Part shown: one piece after another, positions 1-5,665 of the stretch
Layout of the letters: each line of letters begins with the position of its first letter
Numbering within the stretch: position 1 is the first letter of the stretch
Notes under the pieces: generated by a model
The model's database searches: none
Seen by the model: only the letters and a program-made list of their open reading frames with translations
What the model was told of the DNA's origin: nothing
Assembly (NCBI GenBank): GCA_018897475.1
Contig: JAHIKS010000067.1
Span: 1-13,782, forward strand
Direction: 5' to 3'
Length of the DNA: 13,782 bases
From: Candidatus Altarchaeota archaeon
GTDB taxonomy: Archaea; Altiarchaeota; Altiarchaeia; IMC4; QMZM01
Position numbers and translations under genes: made by a program

Positions 1-18
1 CCTTCTGGTAGCTGGACA

Positions 19-225
19 CTATCTCCCTGAAGCTTTTCTCGTCGAGCTCTCTTTTATGATATTTTGCCTTTGCCCGGTCTCGATGGTCTTTTGAATCCCC
101 TCCTCGTTGGTAAAGGCCACCATGAGAACCTCATTGCTATTGAAATCCTGAGCGATTGCGATAACCAAACTAGGAATCCCGTCAATCTCCCTGAACTTCA
201 GCTTATCGAAAGGAAAGTGCGCCAT
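19..225 (-). CDS. hisI: Phosphoribosyl-AMP cyclohydrolase (HisI)-like, 5' part; frame lost near window edge
   Basis: The first ~48 residues match the N-terminal half of HisI, the histidine-pathway enzyme that opens the adenine ring of phosphoribosyl-AMP. Visible are FDKLKF, then IPSLVIAIAQDF, then EVLMVAFTNEEGIQKTIETG, equivalent to the family pattern D-x5-VLM-x5-NEE-x4-T-x-ETG. HisI normally continues with a YYSRSR..LW.KGE.SG block and metal-binding Asp/Cys residues, about 120-140 residues in all. Here the open frame ends after 68 residues and the last ~18 do not match the family. The other two minus frames beyond position ~80 give KYHKRELDEKSF-type and REKLQGDSVQ-type text, so a frameshift (real, or an assembly or sequencing error) is likely at about 65-80. 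The ATG at 223-225 follows an AT-rich divergent promoter shared with aIF1A. The N-terminal identity is fairly sure; whether the gene is intact is not. Confidence 0.6.
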   Translation of the reverse strand: MAHFPFDKLKFREIDGIPSLVIAIAQDFNSNEVLMVAFTNEEGIQKTIETGQRQNIIKESSTRKASGR

Positions 226-272
226 GTTATTTATTTAGCCCTAGTTGTTAAATTAATAGTAGGCAAGACAGA
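226..272. promoter_or_regulatory. Divergent promoter region hisI / aIF1A
   Basis: This 47-bp AT-rich gap separates the divergent hisI-like and aIF1A starts. TTATTTATTTA (227-237) lies about 40 bp before the aIF1A ATG and could be its TATA box, giving a short leader. TTAAATTAATA (248-258), read on the minus strand, lies about 27 bp before the hisI ATG, as expected for a nearly leaderless transcript. The assignment rests only on spacing and AT-richness. Confidence 0.4.
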
Positions 273-611
273 ATGGTATATGTTAAAAAGAGAAAACGGA
301 AAAAGCAAGAACCAACTCCTGAGACAGCAATGAGGGTAAGGACTCCGAGAGAAGGGCAGGTTCTTGGGGAGGTGGAGCAGCTTCTGGGAGACAGGAGGAT
401 GATGGTGAGATGCGCCGACAAGCACGCCAGGGTTTGCAGAATTCCCGGCAAGATTCGCAGGAGAATCTGGATTAAAGAGGGGGATATAGTCCTCGTTGAG
501 CCATGGACCGTCCAGACAAATGAGAAGGGCGACATTCTATGGAGATACAGCCACCACCAGGCCAACTGGCTGGAGAGGAAGGGTTTTCTTGAGGGAATTG
601 AAGAGGTTTAA
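273..611 (+). CDS. eif1A: Translation initiation factor aIF1A
   Basis: A 112-residue protein of normal length for archaeal IF1A, which binds the A-site region of the small ribosomal subunit with initiator tRNA and aIF1/aIF2. A basic N-terminal tail (KKRKRKK, residues 5-11) is followed by an S1/OB-fold domain. Family signatures seen are TPREGQVLGEVEQLLG, DRRMMVRCADKHARVCRIPGK, RRRIWIKEGDIVLVEPW and the closing KGDILWRYSHHQANWL. The ATG at 273 gives the standard N-terminus. The Rio1 kinase starts only 24 bp after the stop, and genes for aIF1A and RIO1-type kinases are often neighbours in archaea, so co-transcription is likely. The KH-domain (Dim2-like) gene that often follows in this neighbourhood is not present here. 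Confidence 0.96.
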   Translation: MVYVKKRKRKKQEPTPETAMRVRTPREGQVLGEVEQLLGDRRMMVRCADKHARVCRIPGKIRRRIWIKEGDIVLVEPWTVQTNEKGDILWRYSHHQANWLERKGFLEGIEEV

Positions 612-635
612 CCGTTTTTATTCTAAATCTATAAC

Positions 636-1334
636 ATGAAAAAGCAGACGGAGTTCGAGCTACGTAAGATTTCCGAGTCGGTCTTTGACAAATCCACGCT
701 TATGACCCTCTATGAGTTAGCGAAGGATAAGAAGCTGGACGAGATGGTGGGCATAGTCTCAAGCGGAAAGGAGTCCAACGTCTATCATGGTTTCCTGGGC
801 AAGAGGGAGATTGCAATCAAGATTTATGCAATCGAGGCCTCGGAGTTCAAGAACATGGATTATTACATCAAGGGGGACAGGAGATTCCCGGCCTGGAGGA
901 ACAGAAGGCAGCTGGTCTATCTCTGGGCGAAGAAGGAGTTCAAGAATCTCATGAGAGTCCATGAGGAGGTTCCCTGCCCCGAGCCGATAGCAGTGGAGAA
1001 GAACGTAATGGTGATGAGTTTCATTGGCGAAGGGGGAGTTGCCGCCCCGAAGCTAAAGGATTCTCCTCCGGAAAATCCTGAGGAATTCCTTAATGAGATT
1101 GTCGGCTTTCTGAAGGCCATGTATAAGAGGGGTTTTGTACATGGGGACCTTTCTGAATACAATATCCTGAATGCAGGCAAGCCAGTGCTGATAGACTTCT
1201 CACAAGGCGTGCTGAAGGACCATCCCTATGCCGATGAGCTGCTGGGTAGGGATGTAAAGAACCTCTGCCAGTACTTCTCAGGGCTCGGAATTGAGGCTGA
1301 TGAGGGGGAAATTTTAGGGAAAATCAGAAAATAA
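636..1334 (+). CDS. rio1: RIO1-type serine/threonine protein kinase
   Basis: A 232-residue RIO kinase, an atypical protein kinase/ATPase whose known family role is in late maturation of the small ribosomal subunit. Motifs in order: the flexible P-loop SSGKESNVY (42-50), the ATP-binding Lys62 in AIKIY, the hinge MSFIG (127-131), the catalytic loop HGDLSEYN (169-176) with Asp171 and Asn176, and the metal-binding Asp187 in IDFSQG. The PYADELLGRDVKNL stretch (197-210) is typical of RIO1. All catalytic residues are present, so it should be active. RIO1 proteins of archaea are usually ~250 residues, so the protein is essentially full length although the C-terminal tail is short. It lies 24 bp downstream of aIF1A, consistent with a ribosome-related transcription unit. 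No strong ribosome-binding site is visible. Confidence 0.95.
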   Translation: MKKQTEFELRKISESVFDKSTLMTLYELAKDKKLDEMVGIVSSGKESNVYHGFLGKREIAIKIYAIEASEFKNMDYYIKGDRRFPAWRNRRQLVYLWAKKEFKNLMRVHEEVPCPEPIAVEKNVMVMSFIGEGGVAAPKLKDSPPENPEEFLNEIVGFLKAMYKRGFVHGDLSEYNILNAGKPVLIDFSQGVLKDHPYADELLGRDVKNLCQYFSGLGIEADEGEILGKIRK

Positions 1335-1338
1335 TGAG

Positions 1339-1346
1339 TATATAAG
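1339..1346 (+). promoter_or_regulatory. TATA-box candidate for the zinc-ribbon gene
   Basis: TATATAAG just after the Rio1 stop is a good archaeal TATA match. Adding ~26 bp puts the transcription start near 1369, leaving a leader of about 20 nt before the ATG at 1389. A second AT-rich match, TATAAATATA at 1367-1376, is too close to the ATG to serve it. Confidence 0.45.
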
Positions 1347-1388
1347 CTCTCATTCCACCATATTAGTATAAATATATTGGTGTATAAT

Positions 1389-1532
1389 ATGAGAGACAAC
1401 TACGGTGAAAGGGAATCCCACAAGGTAACCTGTGCAGAGTGCGGACAGGAAGCTGAGGTGCCCTTCAAGCCGGACGGTACGCGCCCAGTGTACTGCAAGG
1501 ACTGCTACATGAAGAGAAGAAAAAGGTACTAA
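1389..1532 (+). CDS. Small CxxC...CxxC zinc-ribbon protein (47 aa)
   Basis: A short ORF read directly from the sequence, 47 residues from ATG 1389 to TAA 1530-1532. Two CxxC knuckles, Cys15/Cys18 (CAEC) and Cys36/Cys39 (CKDC), flank VPFKPDGTRPVYC and are followed by a basic tail, KRRKRY. The pattern C-x2-CG...VPFKP..RPVYC-x2-C is a recognisable small zinc-ribbon family, seen as stand-alone proteins in archaea and some bacteria and as a tail on RNA helicases. A single bound zinc and a nucleic-acid or ribosome-associated role are plausible but inferred. The gene follows Rio1 by 54 bp with its own TATA box, and it sits in a translation-related neighbourhood. That it is a gene is nearly certain from the motif; the function is unknown. 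Confidence 0.88.
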   Translation: MRDNYGERESHKVTCAECGQEAEVPFKPDGTRPVYCKDCYMKRRKRY

Positions 1533-1577
1533 TTCTATTAGTTATCTGAATTCGGTAGTATAATATTTTATTTGTAT

Positions 1578-1601
1578 GGGGGTCAGTCGCCCCTGCTTTT
1601 T
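1578..1601 (+). terminator. Short GC hairpin plus T-run after the zinc-ribbon gene
   Basis: In the 103-bp gap between the zinc-ribbon gene and the lipoprotein gene, GGGG (1578-1581) pairs with CCCC (1590-1593), followed by TGCTTTTT. A GC stem then a T-run can end archaeal transcripts. The stem is only 4 bp, so this is a weak call. It could instead be structure in the leader of the next operon. Confidence 0.3.
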
Positions 1602-1610
1602 ATTCTTATT
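1597..1610 (+). promoter_or_regulatory. Possible TATA element for the lipoprotein-DUF371-ftr operon
   Basis: TTTTTATTCTTATT lies 26-39 bp before the ATG at 1636, the right distance for a promoter with a very short leader. A second AT-rich block, AGTATAATATTTTATTT (about 1557-1573), could be an alternative with a longer leader that includes the GC hairpin. Spacing alone does not decide between them. Confidence 0.3.
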
Positions 1611-1635
1611 AATTTCAATGTTCTGAATAGATAAT

Positions 1636-3450
1636 ATGGAAGAACGAGTTGTGGCTATTATCCTTATTTTGTTCTTGGTTGCTGGCTGTGTAACGGAGCA
1701 GGAGCCAGCGACAACGACTACCATTGTCACTACTGTGCCTACGACTGCTGTTGTTACTACCTTACCTGAGAGGCCAGGTGGTAAGTGCGGTGATGGCGTC
1801 TGCGACAGGATAGAGCAAGAGAGGGGGATGTGTCCCGAGGACTGCAAAGATACCACTACGCCGGCTGTCACTACCGTGCCTGAAAGGCCGGAAGGCAAGT
1901 GCGGTGATGGTGTCTGCGACGGCCCTGAAACTGTTCAGAACTGTCCACAGGATTGCAGGGAAACGCCAACCACAGCACCAACATTAACAACTATAGTAAA
2001 ATCAGATTATGATGATTCTCCTTTTGGCGTCCATCCATCCAGCATAAATGATTATTCCTATGCCAAGGACCTTGAGTTATCCTGGAACAGGGAAGGCACG
2101 TACCTGGTCTGGGACTGGATAGATGCCAGCCGTGACGGAAGTTTTACATTCAAACAGGCTATTGCACCACCCAAAGAAGGAATGTCCGGTTCTGGAGGAC
2201 CTATAAATTATGATGATGAGCGCCTTAGGTTAAACATAGATGGCATCAGCATGATGGTAAACGTCTGCCCCTTCCGCAAGGGAGGGGAATTCAAGAATGC
2301 CCAGGAAAAGGAGATTTACCAGGAATTTGTAGAAAAAATGGTGGAGCGTTATGATGGGGATGATGATCTCGGTTGTATAGAAAACGCGCCAGACTGTTAT
2401 AATCCAGGAGACGATGAATACCCAAGCCGGGAGCTGATAGAAATATTTGATAGCAATCCAATCAAGCACTGGCAGTTATGCAATCAACTCTTCGATACGT
2501 GCGAGGATGATTGTAAGGGTACATATGCTGAAAAATATGCAGAAGCCCAAGAGTTGACGTATAATGCAGTAAAAGAAGCCGATCCTTCAGCTTATGTTCT
2601 AATTGCCGGGGATTCTGGCAAAGAGCTTTATCCAAGGGTTTTCCAGCGACTGAATGGAGAATACATAGATATTATCGATTACCACCGCTTTGGAACAGAG
2701 GGGGAATATGACCCCAAGGGTGATTTCGAGTATCTGAAAGGGAGGCTCCTGGATTCGGGTTTTGATTTGAATGAGCTAAGGTTCTGGATAACAGAGACGG
2801 GAACCTATTCGGGAGACCCCGAGGATATTAATGATAGAGGAGGGATGCTCACCTACCAGTCTGAGCAACAGCAGGCAGGTGGTCTGCTGAAGAGATATGT
2901 TTCTGCCCTGTCATATGGAATTGAAAAGGTTTTCTGGGCCTGGGCTATAGTCGAAGGCTTCAGGAGGGATTGCGGGTTCTTTGACTATACCGGTTTGGTC
3001 TATGACGGCTGCGATTGTTTGGATGGGGAATACGTTTGCGAGAAAGGGGTGGGCTACGACCAAGGTGAGGGGGTTAAAAAGCTCTCTTACTATGCCTACA
3101 AACTAATGACGGAAAAGCTCGAGGGCTCTGACTGGGATGACATCCAGACAGTAATTGATGGAACGAATAATGTCTATACCTACAAATTCACAAAACAAAA
3201 TTCAGGTAATAATGTCTGGGTCTTGTGGTGGGATTACTTCGATGATTCCGGGGACAACAAAACGGTCACCTTGGACGTTGGCAACGTGAATTCCGTCAGG
3301 ATTACTGAAGCGGTCCCGGATGCGGAGTCGGGAGCAGAACTTGATGGAGAGAATTACCCAGATTTCTTCAGGACAGAAAGCAAGGCAGTTAGCGGCGGTA
3401 AAGTTGCATTGACTCTCGGAGAAAGCCCTGTTTTTGTTGAGGCAATATAA
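1636..3450 (+). CDS. Secreted glycoside-hydrolase-like lipoprotein with two CGDGVCD repeats
   Basis: A 604-residue exported protein. Residues 1-18 form a short lipoprotein signal (hydrophobic VVAIILILFLVA, lipobox VAGC, lipidated Cys18). A Thr/Pro-rich linker carries two Cys repeats, KCGDGVCD...CPEDC (50-70) and KCGDGVCD...CPQDC (88-107), a module common in archaeal secreted proteins and probably Cys/metal-stabilised. Residues ~128-500 look like a clan GH-A TIM barrel: SPFGVHPSS at the start, the beta-4 region KHWQLCNQ (277-284), EADPSAYVLIAGDSG, IDIIDYHRFG, and the beta-7 nucleophile Glu387 in FWITETGTYSG. A ~100-residue beta-rich tail closes it. The usual acid/base NE dipeptide reads Asn283-Gln284, so activity as a normal retaining glycosidase is doubtful. 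Many Cys suggest disulfides, fitting extracellular exposure. Its stop overlaps the DUF371 start by one base (TAATG). Substrate unknown. Confidence 0.8.
   Translation: MEERVVAIILILFLVAGCVTEQEPATTTTIVTTVPTTAVVTTLPERPGGKCGDGVCDRIEQERGMCPEDCKDTTTPAVTTVPERPEGKCGDGVCDGPETVQNCPQDCRETPTTAPTLTTIVKSDYDDSPFGVHPSSINDYSYAKDLELSWNREGTYLVWDWIDASRDGSFTFKQAIAPPKEGMSGSGGPINYDDERLRLNIDGISMMVNVCPFRKGGEFKNAQEKEIYQEFVEKMVERYDGDDDLGCIENAPDCYNPGDDEYPSRELIEIFDSNPIKHWQLCNQLFDTCEDDCKGTYAEKYAEAQELTYNAVKEADPSAYVLIAGDSGKELYPRVFQRLNGEYIDIIDYHRFGTEGEYDPKGDFEYLKGRLLDSGFDLNELRFWITETGTYSGDPEDINDRGGMLTYQSEQQQAGGLLKRYVSALSYGIEKVFWAWAIVEGFRRDCGFFDYTGLVYDGCDCLDGEYVCEKGVGYDQGEGVKKLSYYAYKLMTEKLEGSDWDDIQTVIDGTNNVYTYKFTKQNSGNNVWVLWWDYFDDSGDNKTVTLDVGNVNSVRITEAVPDAESGAELDGENYPDFFRTESKAVSGGKVALTLGESPVFVEAI
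1759..1920 (+). repeat. Tandem duplicated linker + CGDGVCD module inside the lipoprotein
   Basis: The text TTLPERPGGKCGDGVCD (residues 41-57) recurs 38 residues later as TTVPERPEGKCGDGVCD (79-95), so the DNA repeats with an offset of 114 bp. Both copies include the linker as well as the Cys module. This points to a recent internal duplication rather than independent recruitment. Confidence 0.75.
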
Positions 3451-3875
3451 TGCCAGAAGAAACCATCAGAGCCAGAGGCCATGAGAACGTAACTGCACGG
3501 CACAAAACGACGCTGGAGTTTACTAAGGAGGAGCATCTCACGCCGAGGGGCGATTGCATCATAGCAGTCAGTGCCGACAGAGGATTGCAAGAATTCTCGG
3601 AAGAATTTAAAAATTTATTGAAAGATGATGATGCTGTTCTTGAGATTACAATAGAATGTGGGGGAATTTCCGAGATATTGAAGGCAAAGGGCCACCACAA
3701 TCTTACCCTGACGCATCCCACAGACATGGTAGTCAGGAAGAGCGACTTTATCTGCGACAGGACTCTTGCCATAGGGGCCGATAAAGCATCCATCGACCTG
3801 GACAGGGAACTGGTAGAGAAACTGAAGCGTGGCAGCGAGGTAATAATCAAATTAAAAGCAATCAAACCCAAATAG
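3450..3875 (+). CDS. DUF371 family protein (COG2090)
   Basis: A 141-residue archaeal protein of unknown function. Family hallmarks are the opening ARGHENVTARHKTTLEF (residues ~8-24), then LTPRGDCIIAVSAD, and a second, internally similar KGHHNLTLTHPTDMVVRKS block (~78-96), so the fold may be built from two related halves. The conserved His residues in GHEN, RHKTT and GHHN are candidates for a metal or substrate site, but this is inference. No signal peptide or membrane segment. The ATG overlaps the lipoprotein stop (TAATG), implying translational coupling, and ftr begins 3 nt after its stop. Being locked between these genes suggests shared expression with C1 metabolism, although DUF371 also occurs in archaea without methanogenesis. 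Confidence 0.88.
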   Translation: MPEETIRARGHENVTARHKTTLEFTKEEHLTPRGDCIIAVSADRGLQEFSEEFKNLLKDDDAVLEITIECGGISEILKAKGHHNLTLTHPTDMVVRKSDFICDRTLAIGADKASIDLDRELVEKLKRGSEVIIKLKAIKPK

Positions 3876-3878
3876 TAA

Positions 3879-4763
3879 ATGATGGTTGAGATTGACGACA
3901 CCTATGCGGAGGCCTTTTCCGGCTACTATTCCAAGATACTGGTCACCGCGAAGAATGAGAAGTGGTTAATGGCAGCGGTGAATTCTGCCACGGGATTTGC
4001 TACCTCCGGGATTGGATGCAACTGCGAGGCAGGAATAGACCAGGTTCTGAAGGAGGGAACTCCTGACGGCAGGATAGGGGCAACCCTGCAGTTCTGGGTC
4101 CCAGCTTTCAAGAAGGACGCGGTGAAGGTCCTTGAGAACGAGCTGCTGCACAGGATAGGGCAGTCTATACTGACCGCCCCTACAACGGCGGTATGGAACT
4201 CAACGAAGAGTGAGGAGAAATTCGACATCGGTAAAAAATTGGGCTTCTTTGGTGATGGGTTTCAGAAGAATGATAAAGTTCACGGCAGGAGTATGGTTCG
4301 AATCCCCAGGATGATGGGGGAATTCCTGATTGAGGAGAGGATTGGCTATGCCAAGGGAGTCATGGGCGGCAACCTCTGGTTCTTCGGAGATTCTGAGGAC
4401 TCATCGCTTGAGGCGGCAGAGAGGGCTGTGGAGGCAATCAAAGGGGTGAGTGGAGTTATAACCTCCTTTCCAGGGGGGGTGTGCGCATCGGGCTCACAGG
4501 TTGGTTCAAAGTATAAGTTCCTTATTGCTTCGACCAACTGCAAATTATGCCCCACCCTGAAGTGCGACATGGAGGAGAGCTACGTTCCGGATGGAGTGGA
4601 GTCCGTCTCGGAGGTTGTCTTTAACGGAATCAGCGAGGAGAGGGTCAATGAGGCGATGGGGAAGGCGATTGGTGCTGCCGAATCAACGGCGGGGCTGATA
4701 AAAATCTCCGCCGGCAATTATGAAGGGAAGCTGGGCAAGTACAAGATACGTCTGAAGAGATGA
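3879..4763 (+). CDS. ftr: Formylmethanofuran:tetrahydromethanopterin formyltransferase
   Basis: A 294-residue Ftr (family length ~297), the cytoplasmic enzyme that moves the formyl group between formylmethanofuran and N5 of H4MPT. It acts in methanogenesis, in methane/methyl oxidation and in MFR/H4MPT C1 pathways. Matching stretches are the start VEIDDTYAEAFSGYYSKILVTA, then ATGFATSGIGCNCEAGI, TPDGRIGATLQFW, LTAPTTAVWN, FPGGVCASGSQVGSKYKF and the CPTLK region. Two adjacent ATGs (3879 and 3882) are possible starts; the residue after them begins the family motif. The stop overlaps the next gene's start (ATGA). There are several Cys (CNCE, CKLCPTLKC), more than I expect in thermophile Ftr, which may hint at an anaerobic mesophile (weak). 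No mcr, fwd or mch genes lie in the window, so the direction of the pathway cannot be told. Confidence 0.96.
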   Translation: MMVEIDDTYAEAFSGYYSKILVTAKNEKWLMAAVNSATGFATSGIGCNCEAGIDQVLKEGTPDGRIGATLQFWVPAFKKDAVKVLENELLHRIGQSILTAPTTAVWNSTKSEEKFDIGKKLGFFGDGFQKNDKVHGRSMVRIPRMMGEFLIEERIGYAKGVMGGNLWFFGDSEDSSLEAAERAVEAIKGVSGVITSFPGGVCASGSQVGSKYKFLIASTNCKLCPTLKCDMEESYVPDGVESVSEVVFNGISEERVNEAMGKAIGAAESTAGLIKISAGNYEGKLGKYKIRLKR

Positions 4764-5665
4764 TAAAAAGAATCGCTAATCTGGCACGGCTGGCTGCCGT
4801 GCTTGAGGTTTCTTCGAGAAAGCCGGGCAATGTGGGGCCTGAGCACGACTTTCCTGACACGACCTATGAGGACTTTATTGCGGGTTCTATTGCTATCGGG
4901 GAGGGGATTGGAATTTCTGCCGAGAATGGATTTAGGGCAGGGAAGGGTGAGATTGATATTGATGAGATAGGAATCGGGGATTCTATTCTAAAATGTATCT
5001 CAGATGTAAAGGAGTCCCATGGCGGGGGGAACACCCACCTCGGGATGGTGATGCTTTTTGTGCCGATAGCGGCCGGGGCAGGGCTGTGTATTGGGAGAGG
5101 CAAGGACTTGAAGATGGAGGTGGGAGATTCCGTCAGGGACGGGCTGAGGGATTCCGTCATCGAAGTGCTGGGGAATTCTACCAGGGAGGACTCCGAGAGG
5201 CTGTATGATGCCATCGAGCTTTCTGATGTCAGTGGTCTTGGGAAGCTGCTTAGAAAGGAGATGCCCTTCCATGAGCTGATGAAGAATTCGCTGAAGAAGG
5301 ATACGATTGCCGAAGAGCTGAGTGAGGGGATGCCGATTGTCTTTGAAAGGGGTGTTCCCGCGCTGGACAGGAATCGTGAGAGGGCTGGAGACCTTAGGAA
5401 GGCCGTAACCCAGACCTACCTGGAGCTGCTTGCGGAATTCCCAGACACGTTCATAGCGAGGAAGCTGTCTATGGAAGATGCTGAAGGGGTTTCGAAGAAG
5501 GCTAAAGAAATGGTTGAGAAAGGGGGAATTTTCACTGAAGATGGAATTCGTGCTGTGGAGGACTTTGATAATTTCCTGAGGAATTCCGAAAAGAAATTAA
5601 ACCCGGGGACTACTGCCGACCTGGTTGCTGCTTCGCTTTTTGTCTGGCTACTTTTCTGTTCATAG
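4760..5665 (+). CDS. CitG-like (triphosphoribosyl-dephospho-CoA synthase family) protein
   Basis: A 301-residue member of the CitG/MdcB family (COG1767). Bacterial members join the ribose of ATP to dephospho-CoA, releasing adenine, to make the prosthetic group of citrate lyase. Signatures seen are SSRKPGNVGP (18-27), the ATP-site motif HGGGNTHLG (87-95) and the C-terminal NPGTTADLVAAS (281-292), so the catalytic framework looks intact. No citrate or malonate lyase gene is nearby. Instead the gene overlaps ftr by 4 nt (ATGA), so the archaeal substrate is probably different. A role in making or modifying a C1 carrier or other ribosyl cofactor is my inference. The 3' end, including the NPGTTADL codons, overlaps the convergent flippase-like gene by 56 bp. 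Family membership is sure; the reaction is not. Confidence 0.85.
   Translation: MIKRIANLARLAAVLEVSSRKPGNVGPEHDFPDTTYEDFIAGSIAIGEGIGISAENGFRAGKGEIDIDEIGIGDSILKCISDVKESHGGGNTHLGMVMLFVPIAAGAGLCIGRGKDLKMEVGDSVRDGLRDSVIEVLGNSTREDSERLYDAIELSDVSGLGKLLRKEMPFHELMKNSLKKDTIAEELSEGMPIVFERGVPALDRNRERAGDLRKAVTQTYLELLAEFPDTFIARKLSMEDAEGVSKKAKEMVEKGGIFTEDGIRAVEDFDNFLRNSEKKLNPGTTADLVAASLFVWLLFCS

Noticed and set aside
64..333. Plus-strand 89-aa open frame overlapping hisI and aIF1A
   Set aside because: It is antisense to the clear HisI text and runs out of frame into aIF1A; no family-like residues.
1367..1376. TATAAATATA as promoter of the zinc-ribbon gene
   Set aside because: Only ~13 bp before the ATG, so transcription would start inside the gene; the upstream TATATAAG fits better.
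1783..1956. Repeated CGDGVCD segment considered as a CRISPR-like or DNA-level repeat array
   Set aside because: Only two copies, in frame within a secreted protein, explained by a protein module duplication.
3389..3901. Minus-strand 170-aa open frame over DUF371
   Set aside because: Antisense shadow of a well-supported DUF371 gene; Ser/Leu-rich text typical of reverse-frame translation.
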